Shown here: positions 5,338-5,822 of the stretch, in pieces
Layout of the letters: each line of letters begins with the position of its first letter
Position numbering within the stretch: the stretch's first letter is position 1
Assembly (NCBI GenBank): GCA_003455555.1
Contig: DMQX01000023.1
Location: forward strand, 1 to 5,822
Source: Candidatus Tayloriibacteriota bacterium
GTDB taxonomy: Bacteria > Patescibacteriota > Minisyncoccia > Phycocordibacterales > UBA11359
Direction: 5' to 3'
DNA length: 5,822 bases
Notes under the pieces: model-generated
The model's database searches: none
The model's input: only the letters and a program-made list of their open reading frames with translations
Told to the model about the DNA's origin: nothing
Position numbers and translations under genes: made by a program

Positions 5338-5822
5338 ATGGACTTTCTAATTGCTGGTTTCCACCAATATCAAGTTATATTTCTGCAATTGATCCTGGCG
5401 TTGCTACTTGGCATGTCGCTTGGTGTACAGCGCACTCTTTCCGGTAAAAGTGCCGGCATGCGCACTTATTCTTTGGTTTCTATGGGTTGCGCCATGATTG
5501 TTATAATGGCTCAAGCGGTGATTGCAAGCTATCCGAACAAGATTAACTTTGATCCATTACAATTGGCTGGCAGTGTTATGCAGGGTATCGGTTTTCTTGG
5601 TGCCGGTCTTATTATATTCCATGGCACCAAGGTTAACGGTTTGACCACTGCAGCGGGCATTTGGGTCGCGGCTGCTATAGGTTTGGCTGTTGGCTATGAA
5701 ATGTATGTTTTGGCTGTGTTTGCCACAGTTTTGACCCTATGCGTTTTTACTTTACTCTGGAGTTTTGAGGCAAAAGTTCGCCGTCTGTACGCTCCTGGCG
5801 TTGTTTTGGAGGAAGAAGAGGC
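5338..5822 (+). CDS. MgtC/SapB family membrane protein, 3' partial
   Basis: Multi-pass inner-membrane protein of the MgtC/SapB family, linked in other bacteria to magnesium limitation, acid stress and modulation of the F1Fo ATP synthase; its role here is not known. The visible 161 residues contain the family blocks ALLLGMSLGVQRTLSGKSAGMRTYSLVSMG (21-50), GIGFLGAGLII (83-93) and GLTTAAGIWVAAAIGLAVG (101-119). There are about five hydrophobic segments, near 11-30, 44-63, 75-94, 103-120 and 122-141. An acidic, presumably cytoplasmic C-terminal part has just begun (VVLEEEE) when the window ends. The usual GLER motif after the first helix reads GVQR (29-32), with Gln31 in place of the common Glu. 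The ATG at 5338 follows an AT-rich 23-base gap (TAATATC just before it) without a Shine-Dalgarno; co-transcription with the nuclease gene is plausible. Confidence 0.92.
   Translation, partial: MDFLIAGFHQYQVIFLQLILALLLGMSLGVQRTLSGKSAGMRTYSLVSMGCAMIVIMAQAVIASYPNKINFDPLQLAGSVMQGIGFLGAGLIIFHGTKVNGLTTAAGIWVAAAIGLAVGYEMYVLAVFATVLTLCVFTLLWSFEAKVRRLYAPGVVLEEEE

Noticed and set aside
1..5822. UGA recoding, as in Gracilibacteria/Absconditabacteria
   Set aside because: All genes read full length in the standard code with TAG or TAA stops and no in-frame TGA at conserved glycines.

Overview
The window looks like a stretch of a Candidate Phyla Radiation (Patescibacteria, probably Parcubacteria-type) genome. 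The reasons are the gene families: a sigma-70 region 4 fused to a HARE-type winged helix, a membrane protein with the LLEIKLP...KSPHAME...YEVPDY pattern I associate with this group, an ATP-cone fused to a PD-(D/E)XK nuclease, and an MnmA with a WYPDFLTCTWKDDRRDAMRV block. This placement rests on recalled family patterns, not on a search. The standard code fits: the five complete stops are TAG or TAA, and the genes read through without needing TGA recoded.

Layout: every gene is on the + strand and packed tightly. Positions 1-11 are not genomic: they match the 3' end of the Tn5/Nextera mosaic end and place a false in-frame stop at 2-4. Real sequence starts near 12, inside a sigma-region-4/HARE DNA-binding protein that runs to 925. 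A 54-base gap with two small hairpins leads to a 434-aa membrane-anchored protein (980-2284) that resembles the N-terminal module of T4SS/HerA-like ATPases but lacks any ATPase. Next come mltG (2300-3280), an endolytic murein transglycosylase, and mnmA (3284-4387), a tRNA 2-thiouridylase, 3 bases apart. A 105-base gap (4388-4492) holds a perfect TATAAT and a good Shine-Dalgarno for an ATP-cone/Mrr-like nuclease (4493-5314). An MgtC/SapB membrane protein (5338 onward) runs off the end.

How the genes relate: mltG and mnmA are probably co-transcribed, with a perfect -10 box overlapping the stop of the gene before mltG. The nuclease probably has its own promoter and may carry mgtC with it. The genes cover transcription control, envelope or secretion, peptidoglycan, tRNA modification, nucleic-acid cleavage and membrane/ion functions, so this looks like ordinary compact CPR chromosome and not a dedicated island. 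The least characterised parts are the stand-alone T4SS-like module, the nucleotide-sensing nuclease and the sigma-4/HARE fusion. No RNA genes, CRISPR arrays, insertion sequences or long repeats were seen.
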